Source: Sphingomonas sp. PP-CE-1G-424 (GTDB lineage Bacteria > Pseudomonadota > Alphaproteobacteria > Sphingomonadales > Sphingomonadaceae). From it: a stretch of 64,000 bases of DNA. Made by a program: the position numbers and the translations under genes. This document shows, in pieces, positions 1-9,644 of the stretch. Positions within the stretch are counted from its first letter, which is position 1. Every line of letters begins with the position of its first letter. The stretch covers positions 1 to 64,000 of the forward strand of contig NZ_SLXW01000001.1 in the NCBI RefSeq assembly GCF_004341085.1. Reading direction: 5' to 3'. Under the pieces are notes generated by a model. That model had not been told where the DNA came from. It saw nothing but the letters and a program-made list of their open reading frames with translations, and searched no databases.

Positions 1-424
1 TCTTAACCTACAATGTCAAAGAGCCGACAAAAATACCGACACTCGCATAACCCTCCTCTCGGAAAGCTTGGAGCATCTGGTTTTTTGCGACCGCTGCGTC
101 CAGACCGTGTGGCCGTTCGCTGCGGTGACACCCCTCTAGGGCCAACCCACAAACCCGTCAAACACTATTTTACAGTTTTTGGTCGGTTTTCCATTTTTTG
201 GCTCCCGCGCCGCTCTACGGGCTCTCGTTGCTGCCTACTGCCATGACGCTACTCTCTGTAAGTCACTACGCGAACGCCGGTTTGGCCCACACCAACTCGA
301 GATTTCGAAATTGCGGGTCTCGTCCGATGCGATGCCGGGGTGCCGGCGGCCATCATGTCCCAAGCTCAGAGCCGTATTGGTGAAGGTGCCATCGTGCGGC
401 CTGACGTGATCGCGATTAACGACG
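1..424. other. Intergenic region, no gene recognised
   Basis: I see no supportable coding sequence here. The short open frames have no family resemblance and no convincing ribosome binding site. The part around 150-200 is richer in A and T than the rest of the window, which would suit a promoter region, but I could not assign it to a gene. Confidence 0.5.
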
Positions 425-739
425 CTATGCCGGGTGATCCCGAATGAGCGCATCGAACGTTTCGATCGATAGCGGTTTGCGGAACTTGCAGCCGGCGGTG
501 AAATCGTCCGCCCACATGACTTCGGCGACGATCTGGCCGATCTGTGGCAGGTTGAGCCAGATGCTCGTCCCGCGCTTAAGCGCCGAATAGGTCTGCAGCC
601 GCGCGCCGTTGATCGAGATGTCGACGACTCTGCACAAGGTGCGGCGCGTCTTGCCGATGCTGACGTCCAACGCGACAGGGGCACGGGGCGAACCGCGGCG
701 GCTGGTGCGCTCTGCGGGTTCGAAATCGGCGGCGAACAT
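425..739 (-). CDS. PilZ domain protein
   Basis: Small cytoplasmic protein of 104 residues that is essentially one PilZ domain, the fold that binds cyclic di-GMP in many bacteria. An RxxxR-like basic patch (RTSRRGSPRAPVAL, about residues 11-24) precedes the beta-barrel, and a D-x-S-x-x-G-type element (DISINGARL, about 40-48) follows. These are the two classical PilZ ligand elements. There is no output domain, so it probably acts by binding a partner protein. It stands alone, downstream of and co-oriented with rpmE but beyond the rpmE terminator. An AAGGA-like purine stretch precedes the ATG. The family call is fairly safe; ligand binding is inferred. Confidence 0.8.
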   Translation of the reverse strand: MFAADFEPAERTSRRGSPRAPVALDVSIGKTRRTLCRVVDISINGARLQTYSALKRGTSIWLNLPQIGQIVAEVMWADDFTAGCKFRKPLSIETFDALIRDHPA

Positions 740-820
740 GGCGTCCTCGTCCTTGCGAGTCCTAAGTCTGGCTTGCAGTTACAAGCCTAGCCGCCGGTGC
801 CTAACGTGATCTTAATAAAT

Positions 821-858
821 GCCCCCGGAACGAATGAGTATCGATCCGTTCCGGGGGG
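821..858 (-). terminator. Rho-independent terminator of rpmE
   Basis: An 11-bp perfect stem (822-832 paired with 847-857) with a 14-base loop lies just downstream of the rpmE stop codon. In the minus direction it is followed by an A/T-rich tail with only short T runs. Confidence 0.7.
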
Positions 859-864
859 TTACGT

Positions 865-1095
865 TTACTTGCGGAGCGTGAGACCGCCACCGAAACGCTT
901 GTTAAAGCGCGCGACCTGGCCACCAGTGTCGAGCATCGTACCGCGGCCGCCGGTCCATGCCGGATGCGCGAGCGGATCGATCTCGAGCGTCATCACATCG
1001 CCTTCCTTACCCCAGGTGGTGCGAGTCTGGTACTTGCTGCCATCGGTCATCTGGACGGTGATCATGTGATAATCGGGGTGCGTATCGGCCTTCAT
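865..1095 (-). CDS. rpmE: 50S ribosomal protein L31
   Basis: L31 of the large ribosomal subunit, 76 residues when started at [10 protein letters not shown]. The frame stays open 20 codons further upstream, but that stretch is not L31-like. The family hallmarks HPDYH at the N terminus and HPAWTG in the middle are present. The zinc-binding cysteines of C+ L31 are absent, so this is the zinc-independent form. It has its own terminator downstream, and a terminator separates it from fabZ upstream, so it is probably transcribed alone. Confidence 0.93.
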   Translation of the reverse strand: MKADTHPDYHMITVQMTDGSKYQTRTTWGKEGDVMTLEIDPLAHPAWTGGRGTMLDTGGQVARFNKRFGGGLTLRK

Positions 1096-1131
1096 GGGAA
1101 TTCTCCGTAAGTGGCTGGTTCCGACCAGCCT

Positions 1132-1164
1132 GAAAAGGAAGGCGCGCCCGTACACGGACGCGCC
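1132..1164 (-). terminator. Terminator after fabZ
   Basis: An 11-bp G/C-rich stem with one wobble pair (1141-1151 with 1154-1164) and a two-base loop. On the minus strand it is followed by a pyrimidine-rich TTCCTTTT tail. It lies between the fabZ stop and rpmE and marks the end of the long envelope-biogenesis gene series. Confidence 0.7.
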
Positions 1165-1199
1165 CGATTTTACAAGATCGCGCGGCTGGAGCCTTGTCG

Positions 1200-1682
1200 T
1201 CAGGCTTTCGGCGGATCGGCGATCATCGCCGTGAAGTTCGCCTCGGCTACCAGCTGCCCGTCCACGAGAGCGCGACCGGCGAACTTGCAGACGGCGCTGC
1301 GCTTCTGGACGAAGGTGACTTCGAGCTTGAGCAACACGCCCGGCTCGACCGGCTTGCGGAACTTCGCGCCGTCGATCGCCATGAAGTAGACGAGCTTGCC
1401 CGAGCCCGCTAGCCCCAGCGACTCGACCGCGAGGATCCCCGCCGCCTGCGCCATCGCCTCGACGATCAGCACGCCCGGCATGATCGGGCGTCCGGGGAAA
1501 TGCCCCTGGAAGAACTGCTCGTTCATCGACACCGCCTTGATCGCGGTGATCGACGTGTCGAGGATCAGATCCTCGACACGATCGACCAGCAGGAGCGGAT
1601 AGCGATGCGGCAACGCCGCCATCACCCGCCCGATATCGAGCGGGCCCATGCCGGTCTTCACGGCGTCAACCGAGTCGGTCAT
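1200..1682 (-). CDS. fabZ: 3-hydroxyacyl-[acyl-carrier-protein] dehydratase FabZ
   Basis: Cytosolic hot-dog-fold dehydratase of type II fatty acid synthesis, converting 3-hydroxyacyl-ACP to trans-2-enoyl-ACP. With the start at [10 protein letters not shown] it has 160 residues, normal for the family. The catalytic histidine lies in [11 protein letters not shown] (His61) and the glutamate in EAMAQ (Glu75); [10 protein letters not shown] is also typical. The reading frame is open further upstream, but that part overlaps the repetitive C terminus of the preceding skp-like gene and is not FabZ-like. It is the last gene of the bamA-skp-fabZ series. The lpxD and lpxA neighbours seen in most Gram-negatives are missing. 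Confidence 0.96.
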   Translation of the reverse strand: MTDSVDAVKTGMGPLDIGRVMAALPHRYPLLLVDRVEDLILDTSITAIKAVSMNEQFFQGHFPGRPIMPGVLIVEAMAQAAGILAVESLGLAGSGKLVYFMAIDGAKFRKPVEPGVLLKLEVTFVQKRSAVCKFAGRALVDGQLVAEANFTAMIADPPKA

Positions 1683-1693
1683 CGTCGGCTCGC

Positions 1694-2356
1694 TCAACGG
1701 CCCTGCGGCGTGGTGCGCTTGCCGGTCGCGGCTGCAGGTGCCGACGCCGGTGCTGCGCCCTGCTGCTGGCCGTTCTGGTTGGGCTGCCAATTGGCGGGGA
1801 CAGCGGTGCTTACGGTCGGGACCAGGCGGTCGAGTTCGGTGGTGATCGCCGACGTGATATCGGCAGTCGGCTGCGCGAACAGGGCGGCCTCGGGACGCAG
1901 CAACAGGCTGACGTTCTTGGCGCGAACCGCTGCCGTGACGGCATCGCTGAGCTTCGCCTGGATCTGCTCGATCGCGTATTGCTGCGCGCGCTGGGCGGGC
2001 TGCGTCAGACGAGCGAGTTCCTGATTGGCGGCGTTTTCGCGCGTCTGGATCGCCTGAGCCTGCGGACGCAGCGATGCCTCCGAAGCGCCGGGCGCACGCT
2101 GCGCGGCCTGGAACGCGGTCACGAGCGGCTGAAGCTCACGCGCGACAGCCTGGCGACGCGTCTCGGCCTGATCGAGCTGCGCCTTGTAGGTGGTCTCGAT
2201 CTGGGCGCGCGCGGCATTCCAGGCCTTCGAGTTGGCGATCGCGCCCTGCGCGTCGGCAACAGCGATACCCGAAACCTGCGCGTCCGCAGCGGTTGCGGTC
2301 ATGGCAGCCGGCGCGACGAGCGCGGCGGCGAGGAGAAGCGTCTTGAACGTCGTCAT
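1694..2356 (-). CDS. OmpH/Skp family periplasmic chaperone
   Basis: Periplasmic protein of 220 residues, the family that holds unfolded outer-membrane proteins on their way to the Bam complex. An N-terminal signal peptide (about residues 1-26, ending in TAADAQ) is followed by the [10 protein letters not shown] strand typical of OmpH. A long Ala/Gln/Arg-rich helical coiled-coil region (about 45-150) comes next. The tail is low-complexity and rich in Gln, Pro and Ala (about 185-220), which is unusual for Skp of enteric bacteria. It directly follows bamA (the stop codon of bamA touches its start), a conserved arrangement supporting joint outer-membrane biogenesis. Confidence 0.88.
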   Translation of the reverse strand: MTTFKTLLLAAALVAPAAMTATAADAQVSGIAVADAQGAIANSKAWNAARAQIETTYKAQLDQAETRRQAVARELQPLVTAFQAAQRAPGASEASLRPQAQAIQTRENAANQELARLTQPAQRAQQYAIEQIQAKLSDAVTAAVRAKNVSLLLRPEAALFAQPTADITSAITTELDRLVPTVSTAVPANWQPNQNGQQQGAAPASAPAAATGKRTTPQGR

Positions 2357-5160
2357 TAGAACTGTGTCCCTACGTTGAAAGTGATGAGCTTGGGGTCGTC
2401 GCCCTTCTGCTTGAGCAGAGCACGAGCGAGATCGATGCGAAGCGGGCCGAATGGCGAGTTCCAGTTCACGCCGATGCCGATCGAGAGACGCGGCTTGGCG
2501 GAGTTGCCGAGGAACTGCTCCGAATACGGACCATAGGTCGACGAATACTGGCTGTTGACGCTGGTCCCGGTGCAGGCCCCGCCGAGCGTCGACGAATAGC
2601 CGACGGCGCAGGTCGTGACGGCATTCGGGTTCGTCGTGTCGGTCGACGGTACGACATATTGCAGCTTGCCGTCGGCGGTCTTGATCGGAGTCTGCAACGG
2701 CAGGATCGTGACGTTGCCGTTGGCGTCGACCGTCCGGGGGTACGAGTTGGGATCGACGGTCAGGTTCGGCTTCGTGATGCTGAACAGCGAGCCCGCCTGC
2801 ACGTAGATCGAAGGACGCAGGCCCAGTTCGCGCGCACCCGAACCGAGCGGGATCTCCATCTCGATGCGGCCAAGATAATAGGCGTTACCGCCGAGCGCAT
2901 CGTCGATGTACTGGTTGCGATCGGTGACCAGGATCTGCTTCCCCGTCGCCGAGTCCGTCGTGTACGGAATGCGCAACACGCGCGGGCCTACGCCGCGAAT
3001 GTCGAACCCGCGGAACTGCGGCTCGCCGAGATAGAAGCGGTCGGTGATGCGGACACCGTCGATCCCAGACCTTTTGCTGCCTTCGAGCGACTTGATGTAG
3101 CCACCCTCGCCGATCGCCGACAGGATGAAGCCGCTACCCGCGTTCCAGTACTTGGCGCCCTCAGCGCGCGTACGGATGTATTTCACGTCGCCGCCGAGAC
3201 CTGCGAAATCCTGGCTGAACGAGAAGCGCGAGCCCGCGGTCGGGCGCAAGCGGCTGTTGAGCGTGTCGCGGATCAGCGAATAGCCGACCGACGAGGTCCA
3301 GCGGTTGCCGATCGCTTCGCAGAGATAACGGCCGGCCTTGAGGATGTCGCACTGCCCATCGGTGAAGTAGGTCGACTCGTTCAGTCCGACCTTGTCGTAG
3401 GACAGACCGTAGCGCGCCGACAGCGACCAGAATTCGGTCAGCGGCACACCGGCACGAAGCTGGAAGCCGGTCGAGACCTGCGAATAGGTGGTCTGGCGAT
3501 CGTTGCCGATATAGTTGAACGAATTGTAATCGCGGCGGAAGATGTCGCCGCCGATCGCGATGTTCTTGTCGAACAGATACGGCTCGGTGAAGCCAAGCTC
3601 GATCGACTTCGAATAGCTCGAATAGTTGACGCCGGCGCGCAATTCCTGGCCCTTGCCGCGGAAGTTGCGCTGCGTGATGTTGGCCTGAATGATGAAGCGT
3701 TCGAGGCTCGAATAGCCCGCCGACAGCTGAAGCTCGCCGGTCGACTTCTCTTCGAGGTTGGTCTCCAGGATGACGCGGTCGGGCGCCGAGCCAGGCAGCT
3801 GCTTGATCTCCATCTTGTCCTGGAAATAGCCCAGCGAGTTGATGCGATCCTGCGAGCGCTTCACCTGGAAGCTGTTGAACGCGTCACCCTCGGCAAGACG
3901 GATCTCGCGGCGGACGACCTTGTCCTGCGTCTGCGTGTTGCCGTTGATGTCGATCCGCTCGACATAGGTCCGCTTAGCTTCGGCGATGTTGAAATTAATC
4001 CCCATCGTCAGCGTGTCGGCGTCCTTGGCGAACTCCGGGTTCACCTCGGTGAACGCATAGCCGAACAGGCCCGCGGTCTGGCTGAGATTGTCGACCGAAT
4101 CCTCGACGAGCTTGGCGTTGTACCAATCGCCCTTCTTCAGCGGCAGCGAAGCGGCGAGCTTCTTGTTGTCGAAGTCGCGGATCTGGCTGTCGACGGTCAC
4201 GTCGCCGAACTTGTAGCGCTTACCTTCCTCCACCACGTACGTGATGATGAAGTCCTTCTTGTCCGGCGTCAGCTCGGCCACGGCCGAGGTCACGCGGAAA
4301 TCGGCATAGCCCTGCGTCAGGTAGAACTGGCGGAGCTTCTGCTGATCGTAGGACAGGCGATCCTGATCGTAGCTCGTCGCGGACGAGAGCAGGCGGAAGA
4401 AGCGCGACTGCTTGGTCGCCATCTGGCCGCGGATCTGGTCGTCGGAGAACACCTCGTTGCCGAGGATGTTGATCTGGCGGACCTTCGACTTCGGCCCTTC
4501 GCTGACCTCGAACACCACGTCGACGCGGTTCTGGTCGAGATTAACCATCTTCGGGTCGATCACCGCGGCGAAGCGCCCCTGGCGACGATACAGCTCGATG
4601 ATCCGCGCGATATCCTGGCGGACCGCGGTGCGCGTGAAGATCTGGCGCGGCGCGAGCTTGATCTCCTTAGTGATCTTGTCGGTCTTGAGCGCCTTGTTGC
4701 CTTCGATGATCACGCGGTTGATGATCGGGTTCTCGCGCACGCGGAGAACGATGTTGCCGTCCTCGACGCCAGCGATCGAATAATCGGCGAACAGGTCGCT
4801 GGCCTGAAGGTCCTTCAGCGCCTGATCGAGCGTCTCCGCCGTGTACGGAATGCCGACGCGCAGCTTCGTGTAGGACAGCACCGTCTCGGGCTCGATGCGC
4901 TGCGATCCCTCGACGCGCAAAGTCTTTATCGCTCGCACGGATACCGGTGCGGCTACGGGCGTTACACCAACAGCACCCTTTGCAGGGGCGGCCATGGTCG
5001 GCGCCTGACGACCCGTCGCGGGGCTCGACGACGGCGTCGCGGCCGGAGTCGCGGATCCAGCCGGCACGGTCTGTGCCAGCGCGGGAACGCCCGACAGGAT
5101 CGTACCTGCGAGCAGCAGGGCGCCCTTACGCGCGAAATCGTAACCGTTGATCGCTGTCAC
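2356..5160 (-). CDS. bamA: Outer membrane protein assembly factor BamA
   Basis: Omp85-family beta-barrel at the core of the Bam complex, which inserts barrel proteins into the outer membrane. About 934 residues. The signal peptide ends near residue 29 (SGVPALA). A Pro/Ala/Ser/Thr-rich linker precedes the POTRA region (about 65-420, starting near IKTLRVEGSQRIEPETV). The C-terminal barrel ends in a phenylalanine (TFNVGTQF), the usual barrel signature. I chose the GTG start at 5160 because a GAAGGTGGG stretch lies just upstream; several GTG and TTG codons nearby are alternatives. The reading frame continues upstream through antisense-like filler over rseP, which is not part of the protein. Confidence 0.95.
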   Translation of the reverse strand: MTAINGYDFARKGALLLAGTILSGVPALAQTVPAGSATPAATPSSSPATGRQAPTMAAPAKGAVGVTPVAAPVSVRAIKTLRVEGSQRIEPETVLSYTKLRVGIPYTAETLDQALKDLQASDLFADYSIAGVEDGNIVLRVRENPIINRVIIEGNKALKTDKITKEIKLAPRQIFTRTAVRQDIARIIELYRRQGRFAAVIDPKMVNLDQNRVDVVFEVSEGPKSKVRQINILGNEVFSDDQIRGQMATKQSRFFRLLSSATSYDQDRLSYDQQKLRQFYLTQGYADFRVTSAVAELTPDKKDFIITYVVEEGKRYKFGDVTVDSQIRDFDNKKLAASLPLKKGDWYNAKLVEDSVDNLSQTAGLFGYAFTEVNPEFAKDADTLTMGINFNIAEAKRTYVERIDINGNTQTQDKVVRREIRLAEGDAFNSFQVKRSQDRINSLGYFQDKMEIKQLPGSAPDRVILETNLEEKSTGELQLSAGYSSLERFIIQANITQRNFRGKGQELRAGVNYSSYSKSIELGFTEPYLFDKNIAIGGDIFRRDYNSFNYIGNDRQTTYSQVSTGFQLRAGVPLTEFWSLSARYGLSYDKVGLNESTYFTDGQCDILKAGRYLCEAIGNRWTSSVGYSLIRDTLNSRLRPTAGSRFSFSQDFAGLGGDVKYIRTRAEGAKYWNAGSGFILSAIGEGGYIKSLEGSKRSGIDGVRITDRFYLGEPQFRGFDIRGVGPRVLRIPYTTDSATGKQILVTDRNQYIDDALGGNAYYLGRIEMEIPLGSGARELGLRPSIYVQAGSLFSITKPNLTVDPNSYPRTVDANGNVTILPLQTPIKTADGKLQYVVPSTDTTNPNAVTTCAVGYSSTLGGACTGTSVNSQYSSTYGPYSEQFLGNSAKPRLSIGIGVNWNSPFGPLRIDLARALLKQKGDDPKLITFNVGTQF

Positions 5161-5216
5161 CAAACCCACCTTCAAAACGTGCACATACAAGGCGCGCCCG
5201 CCCTGCCCTATCGTGA

Positions 5217-6359
5217 TCAGCCGATCAAGCCGGCCAGATTTTTCCAAAGCCCGAAATTGCCGAGATCGTTGAAGGTCACCAGCAGCATCAGCGCGAGAAT
5301 TGCTGCGAGCCCGCCACGAAATGCCCATTCCTGCACCTGCGGCTCGACCGGGCGCCTGCGCACCGCTTCGATCGCGTAGAAGAACAGGTGCCCGCCATCG
5401 AGCATCGGCACTGGCAGCAGATTGATGAACCCCAGATTGATCGAGACGAGGGCGATCAGGAACACATAGGCGTCGAGCCCGAGCGACATCTGCTCGCCCG
5501 ACACCTTGGCGATGCTGAGCGGTCCGCCAAGTTCCTTGACCGAACGACGCCCGGTGACGACTTGTCCCAGCGTCTCGACCATCATCGAGACGATCTCGCC
5601 GGTCCGCTTCACCGCGACGACGGGCGCCTCGATCAGGCTGACGGGAACGATGACGGGCTTGCTGCCGGCGATGCCGAGGCGGCCGATCCGGTATTCGTTG
5701 CCGAAGCGATCGCGCTGGAGTTCGGTACCGATCACGATGTCGCGCGATACCGCCTTGCCGCCGCGCTCCGCGTCGATCCGCGTGCTCTCGCCGGCGCGGA
5801 TGCGCGCGTAGCGGGCGAGATCGTCGAACGTCTCGACCGAGCGGCCGCCGATCGCGGTGATGCGGTCGCCGGGCTGCAATCCGGCGGTCGCCGCGGCGCT
5901 GCCGGGCACCGTGCCACCAACAACCGGCGGCATGCGGATGTCGCCGTACGCAAAGGCAAAACCGGCTAGGATCAGGATGGCGACGACGAAATTGACGACG
6001 GGTCCGGCAGCAACGACGATCGCACGCTGCCACACCGGCTTCGACTGGAAGGTGCGCTGGCGCTCTTCGGCGGGTAGCAAAAGCCACTCGGCCGAGGGCT
6101 GGCTGGCCGGGTTCATGTCGCCGGCAAACTTCACATAGCCGCCGAGCGGCAACCAGCCGAACTTCCACCGGGTGCCGCGGCTGTCGGTGAAGCCGGCGAT
6201 CTCGCGACCGAAGCCGATCGCGAAGGCATCCGCCTTGATCCCGAAAAAGCGTCCGGCGAGGTAATGGCCCATCTCGTGCACGAACACGAGCGGTCCGATC
6301 ACTAGCGCGAACGACAGGATCGTCAGAAGGATACCGGGTGTTTCGATCAAACCGCGCAA
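5217..6359 (-). CDS. rseP: RIP metalloprotease RseP (site-2 protease)
   Basis: Inner-membrane zinc protease that cleaves membrane-embedded substrates such as anti-sigma factors. 380 residues. The zinc motif HEMGH is in the first membrane segment (His28, Glu29, His32). A PDZ domain spans about residues 115-200 (GLQPGDRITAIGG), and the second active-site motif NLLPVPMLDGGH sits near residue 320, followed by the last membrane segments. It overlaps dxr upstream by 13 bases and precedes bamA by 56 bases, the conserved order of this cluster. Confidence 0.95.
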   Translation of the reverse strand: MRGLIETPGILLTILSFALVIGPLVFVHEMGHYLAGRFFGIKADAFAIGFGREIAGFTDSRGTRWKFGWLPLGGYVKFAGDMNPASQPSAEWLLLPAEERQRTFQSKPVWQRAIVVAAGPVVNFVVAILILAGFAFAYGDIRMPPVVGGTVPGSAAATAGLQPGDRITAIGGRSVETFDDLARYARIRAGESTRIDAERGGKAVSRDIVIGTELQRDRFGNEYRIGRLGIAGSKPVIVPVSLIEAPVVAVKRTGEIVSMMVETLGQVVTGRRSVKELGGPLSIAKVSGEQMSLGLDAYVFLIALVSINLGFINLLPVPMLDGGHLFFYAIEAVRRRPVEPQVQEWAFRGGLAAILALMLLVTFNDLGNFGLWKNLAGLIG

Positions 6360-7504
6360 TCCTCTACACGCTCGCCCGCCAAAACCCGCGCCTCGGCATC
6401 GATCGCCAGAACGGCGTCGACGCTGTCCGGCGCGGCCGGGTCATAACACGACAACGTATGTTCGACGATTGCGGCAATTTCGAGGAAGCCGATGCGCCGT
6501 TGCAGGAATGCCTCGACCGCTACCTCGTTGGCAGCGTTGAGAATTGCCGGCCGCGCGCCGCCCGCATCGAGCGCCTCGCGCGCCAGCCGCAAGGCGGGGA
6601 AGCGAATCGGATCGGGTGCCTCGAAGTCGAGCCGACCGATCGCGACCAGGTCGAGCGGTGCCATCGGCGTCGCCATGCGGTCCGGCCAGGCAAGCGTGTG
6701 CGCGATCGGCGTCCGCATGTCGGGGGGGCCCAACTGCGCCAGCACTGACCCGTCGACATGATCGACGAGGCTGTGGATCACCGATTGCGGGTGGATGACG
6801 ATCTCGATCCGGTCGTGCGGAATCGGGAACAGCCGTGCGGCCTCGATCAGTTCGAGGCCCTTGTTCATGCAGGTCGCCGAATCGACCGAAATCTTCGCGC
6901 CCATCGACCAGTTGGGGTGCTTGACCGCCTGTTCGAGCGTCACGCCGCGCATCTGCTCGGTGGTCCAGTCGCGGAACGGCCCGCCGCTGCACGTCAGGAT
7001 GATCCGGCGGACGCGCTCGGGGCGCGTCGCGTCGAAACATTGGAAGATCGCGTTGTGCTCGGAGTCGGCGGGCAGCAGCGTCGCGCCGGTCCGCTTCGCC
7101 GCGGCGAGGATGACGTCGCCGGCGGAGACCAGCGGCTCCTTGTTGGCGATCACCACGGTCCCGCCCTGCTCGATCGCCGCCATCACCGGCTTCAGTCCCG
7201 CACACCCGACGATCGCGCCCATCGTCCAGTCGGCGCCCGATGACGCCGCCTCGGCGATCGCTTCGGCACCGCCACCTGCGCGAATCCCCGTGCCGGCCAG
7301 CGCCTCGCGGAGTTCGGGAAGACATTTCTCGTCCGCGACGACGGCGAACTCGGCCTTGGTCCGGATCGCCGCGGCGGCGAGCCTGATCACGTCGCAATTG
7401 GCGGTAAGTGCGATGACACGGAAGCGATCGGGCTCGCGCTCGATCAGGTCGAGCGTCGAGGTGCCGACCGAGCCGGTCGCGCCTAAAATGGTAATGCTCT
7501 TCAT
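6347..7504 (-). CDS. dxr: 1-deoxy-D-xylulose 5-phosphate reductoisomerase
   Basis: Second enzyme of the MEP isoprenoid pathway, converting DXP to 2-C-methyl-D-erythritol 4-phosphate with NADPH in the cytosol. 385 residues, normal length. The NADPH-binding GATGSVG loop is at residues 8-14. The catalytic-domain motifs LLPADSEHNAIFQ and the flexible-loop segment around HPNWSMGAKISVDSATCMNK are intact. It overlaps cdsA upstream by four bases and rseP downstream by 13, suggesting translational coupling. Its product feeds the substrate of uppS two genes upstream. Confidence 0.97.
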   Translation of the reverse strand: MKSITILGATGSVGTSTLDLIEREPDRFRVIALTANCDVIRLAAAAIRTKAEFAVVADEKCLPELREALAGTGIRAGGGAEAIAEAASSGADWTMGAIVGCAGLKPVMAAIEQGGTVVIANKEPLVSAGDVILAAAKRTGATLLPADSEHNAIFQCFDATRPERVRRIILTCSGGPFRDWTTEQMRGVTLEQAVKHPNWSMGAKISVDSATCMNKGLELIEAARLFPIPHDRIEIVIHPQSVIHSLVDHVDGSVLAQLGPPDMRTPIAHTLAWPDRMATPMAPLDLVAIGRLDFEAPDPIRFPALRLAREALDAGGARPAILNAANEVAVEAFLQRRIGFLEIAAIVEHTLSCYDPAAPDSVDAVLAIDAEARVLAGERVEDCAV

Positions 7505-8325
7505 GCGTAGAAATGCGGCAACAGGACGAGGAACGCCGCGACCGGCGCGACCGGGACCAGGCCGTCGAGGCGATCCATCACGCCGCCATGCCCTGGCAGG
7601 ATGTTGCCGCTGTCCTTCACGCCTGCCACTCTCTTCAACCAGCTCTCATAAAGATCGCCCATCTGCGCGAGCACGGCGAGCACCGGCGTCGCCAGCGTCA
7701 TCCGCAGCGGCAGGCCGTATTGCGTGTGGAGCACCGCCGCGACCGCGCTCGCGAGCACGACACCGCCGATAAGCCCCGACCATGTCTTGTTCGGGCTGAT
7801 GACCGGCGCGAGCTTCGGCCCGCCCAGCGTCCGTCCAGTGAAGAACGCACCGATATCGCACGCCCACACCAGCGACAGCGCCCACAACGTGAAGAGGATG
7901 CCCTCGTCCTGCCGCCGGATGATCATCAGCGCGAGCACCGGGAGCCCGCAATAGAGGATGCCGAGCGCGAGCGGCGGCTTGCGGGTCGTGATGACGACGA
8001 AGAACGCGGCCCCCACAAGCAGCCCCAGCGTGAAGAAATCGTGGATCACCAGGATCAGCGACGCTGGCGCCATCAGCGCGAGCGGCACTGACAGCGCGAA
8101 CTGCGTCATCCGCTTGGTCTTGGCGTCGGCGCCTTGCAGCATCGACCATTCCGCCATCATGAACAGCGCGGCGACCACGCCCAGCACCCAGAACGCAATC
8201 CCGCCGAGCGTCAGCGCGAGGCTGGCCACCGCGATCATGCCGACGCTGGCGATCATCCGGAGCTGGAGATTGGACGGCGTACGTAACGCCTGATCGGGCG
8301 CCTTTTCAGGGTCGGTAAGACTCAC
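7501..8325 (-). CDS. cdsA: Phosphatidate cytidylyltransferase
   Basis: Integral inner-membrane enzyme making CDP-diacylglycerol from phosphatidic acid and CTP. 274 residues with about seven or eight hydrophobic segments. The C-terminal CdsA signature is clear: SWLKRVAGVKDSGNILPGHG followed by GVMDRLDG. Its product is the substrate of the pssA gene about 5 kb away. It overlaps uppS and dxr by four bases each. Confidence 0.95.
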   Translation of the reverse strand: MSLTDPEKAPDQALRTPSNLQLRMIASVGMIAVASLALTLGGIAFWVLGVVAALFMMAEWSMLQGADAKTKRMTQFALSVPLALMAPASLILVIHDFFTLGLLVGAAFFVVITTRKPPLALGILYCGLPVLALMIIRRQDEGILFTLWALSLVWACDIGAFFTGRTLGGPKLAPVISPNKTWSGLIGGVVLASAVAAVLHTQYGLPLRMTLATPVLAVLAQMGDLYESWLKRVAGVKDSGNILPGHGGVMDRLDGLVPVAPVAAFLVLLPHFYA

Positions 8326-9089
8326 AGACCACCGTAGCGGCGCTGACGCTGACCAAACGCCGCGACAGCATCGGCGAGCGCGGCCGCATCAAAGTCGGGC
8401 CAGAGCGTGTCGACGAACAGTAGTTCCGCATACGCCGCTTGCCACAACAGGAAGTTCGAAAGACGCTGCTCGCCCGACGTCCGGATCATCAGGTCCAGCG
8501 GCGGGAGGTCGTGCGTATCGAGTTCCGCCTCGATCGTCGCCGCATCGATGCTCGCCGGGTCGAGTGCGCCATCGCGCGCCCGCTCGGCCAGACGCCGCGC
8601 GGCGGTCACCAGCTCGGCATGCGCGCCGTAATTCAGCGCGATCGCCAAAATCGGACCGCTATTCCCCGCAGTACGCGCGATCGCATCGTCGACCATCGCC
8701 ACCAGATCAGACGAAAAGCTGTGATAGTCGCCGATCACGCGCAGCCGGACGTTCTCGCGCGCGAGTTCGTCGAGGTCGCTGCGGATGAAATGCCGCAGCA
8801 GCCCCATCAGGTCGCTGACCTCTTCGGCCGGACGCCGCCAGTTCTCGGACGAGAACGCGTACAGCGTCAGCGCCTCGATCCCCATCGCCCGAGCCGCGCG
8901 CGTCACCTTGCGCACGGCTTCGACGCCAGCCTTGTGCCCGGCGAAGCGCGGCAGGAACCGCTTCTTCGCCCAGCGGCCATTGCCGTCCATGATGATCGCG
9001 ACATGACGCGGCACCACGCCGCCTGCAGGAACGGCAGCAAGCGGCGCGGCCGAGGAGGCCCCCGCCTGTGCAGCGCCGAACGCCCTCAC
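8322..9089 (-). CDS. uppS: Isoprenyl transferase (undecaprenyl diphosphate synthase)
   Basis: Cis-prenyltransferase that condenses isopentenyl diphosphate onto farnesyl diphosphate to give the C55 carrier lipid for peptidoglycan and surface glycans. 255 residues. The catalytic aspartate is Asp35 in [11 protein letters not shown]. The downstream signatures [10 protein letters not shown] and [18 protein letters not shown] are intact. An Ala/Gly/Pro-rich N-terminal stretch of about 25 residues precedes the conserved core, so the true start could be slightly later. It overlaps frr upstream by four bases. Confidence 0.95.
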   Translation of the reverse strand: MRAFGAAQAGASSAAPLAAVPAGGVVPRHVAIIMDGNGRWAKKRFLPRFAGHKAGVEAVRKVTRAARAMGIEALTLYAFSSENWRRPAEEVSDLMGLLRHFIRSDLDELARENVRLRVIGDYHSFSSDLVAMVDDAIARTAGNSGPILAIALNYGAHAELVTAARRLAERARDGALDPASIDAATIEAELDTHDLPPLDLMIRTSGEQRLSNFLLWQAAYAELLFVDTLWPDFDAAALADAVAAFGQRQRRYGGL

Positions 9090-9643
9090 TTGCCCAGGAT
9101 TTCCTTTTCCTTGGCGGTCGCGGTCGCATCGAGCTCGGCGATGATGCTGTCGGTCAGCTTCTGGACTTCGGTCTCGTGACGCTTGCGCTCGTCCTCGCCG
9201 AACACGCCCTTCTTCTCGTCGACCTTCAGCGAATCCATCCCGTCGCGGCGGACGTTACGGACCGCGATGCGCGCCTTCTCGGCGTACTGGCCGGCGAGCT
9301 TGGCGAGTTCCTTGCGGCGCTCCTCGGTCAGGTCCGGAATCGGCAGGCGCAGCGTCTGGCCGTCGACGATCGGGTTGAGCCCGAGGCCGGCCGAACGGAT
9401 CGCCTTGTCGGTCGGGCCGACGTTCGACTTGTCCCAGACCTGCACCGACAGCATCCGCGGCTCGGGCGCCGAGACGGTCGCGACCTGGTTCAGCGGCATC
9501 GACGAGCCGTACACCGTCACCATCACCGGATCGAGCAGCGCGGTCGACGCACGGCCCGTGCGCAAGCCTGCAAGATCGCTCTTCAGCGCTTCGACGGCAC
9601 CCGCCATGCGGCGTTCGAGGTCGGTCTTGTCGTATGCAGCCAT
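9086..9643 (-). CDS. frr: Ribosome recycling factor
   Basis: RRF splits post-termination ribosomes together with EF-G. 185 residues with the start at [10 protein letters not shown], preceded by a good GGAG ribosome binding site. The frame stays open further upstream only across the end of pyrH. Typical segments are [13 protein letters not shown] near the N terminus and [11 protein letters not shown] in the helical domain. It follows pyrH after one base, a nearly universal pairing. Confidence 0.97.
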   Translation of the reverse strand: MAAYDKTDLERRMAGAVEALKSDLAGLRTGRASTALLDPVMVTVYGSSMPLNQVATVSAPEPRMLSVQVWDKSNVGPTDKAIRSAGLGLNPIVDGQTLRLPIPDLTEERRKELAKLAGQYAEKARIAVRNVRRDGMDSLKVDEKKGVFGEDERKRHETEVQKLTDSIIAELDATATAKEKEILGK

Positions 9644-9644
9644 C

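Noticed and set aside
2659..5379. 906-codon plus-strand open frame opposite bamA
   Set aside because: It is antisense to a clear BamA gene, with Arg/Asp/Val/Leu-rich filler composition typical of high-GC shadow frames and no domain.
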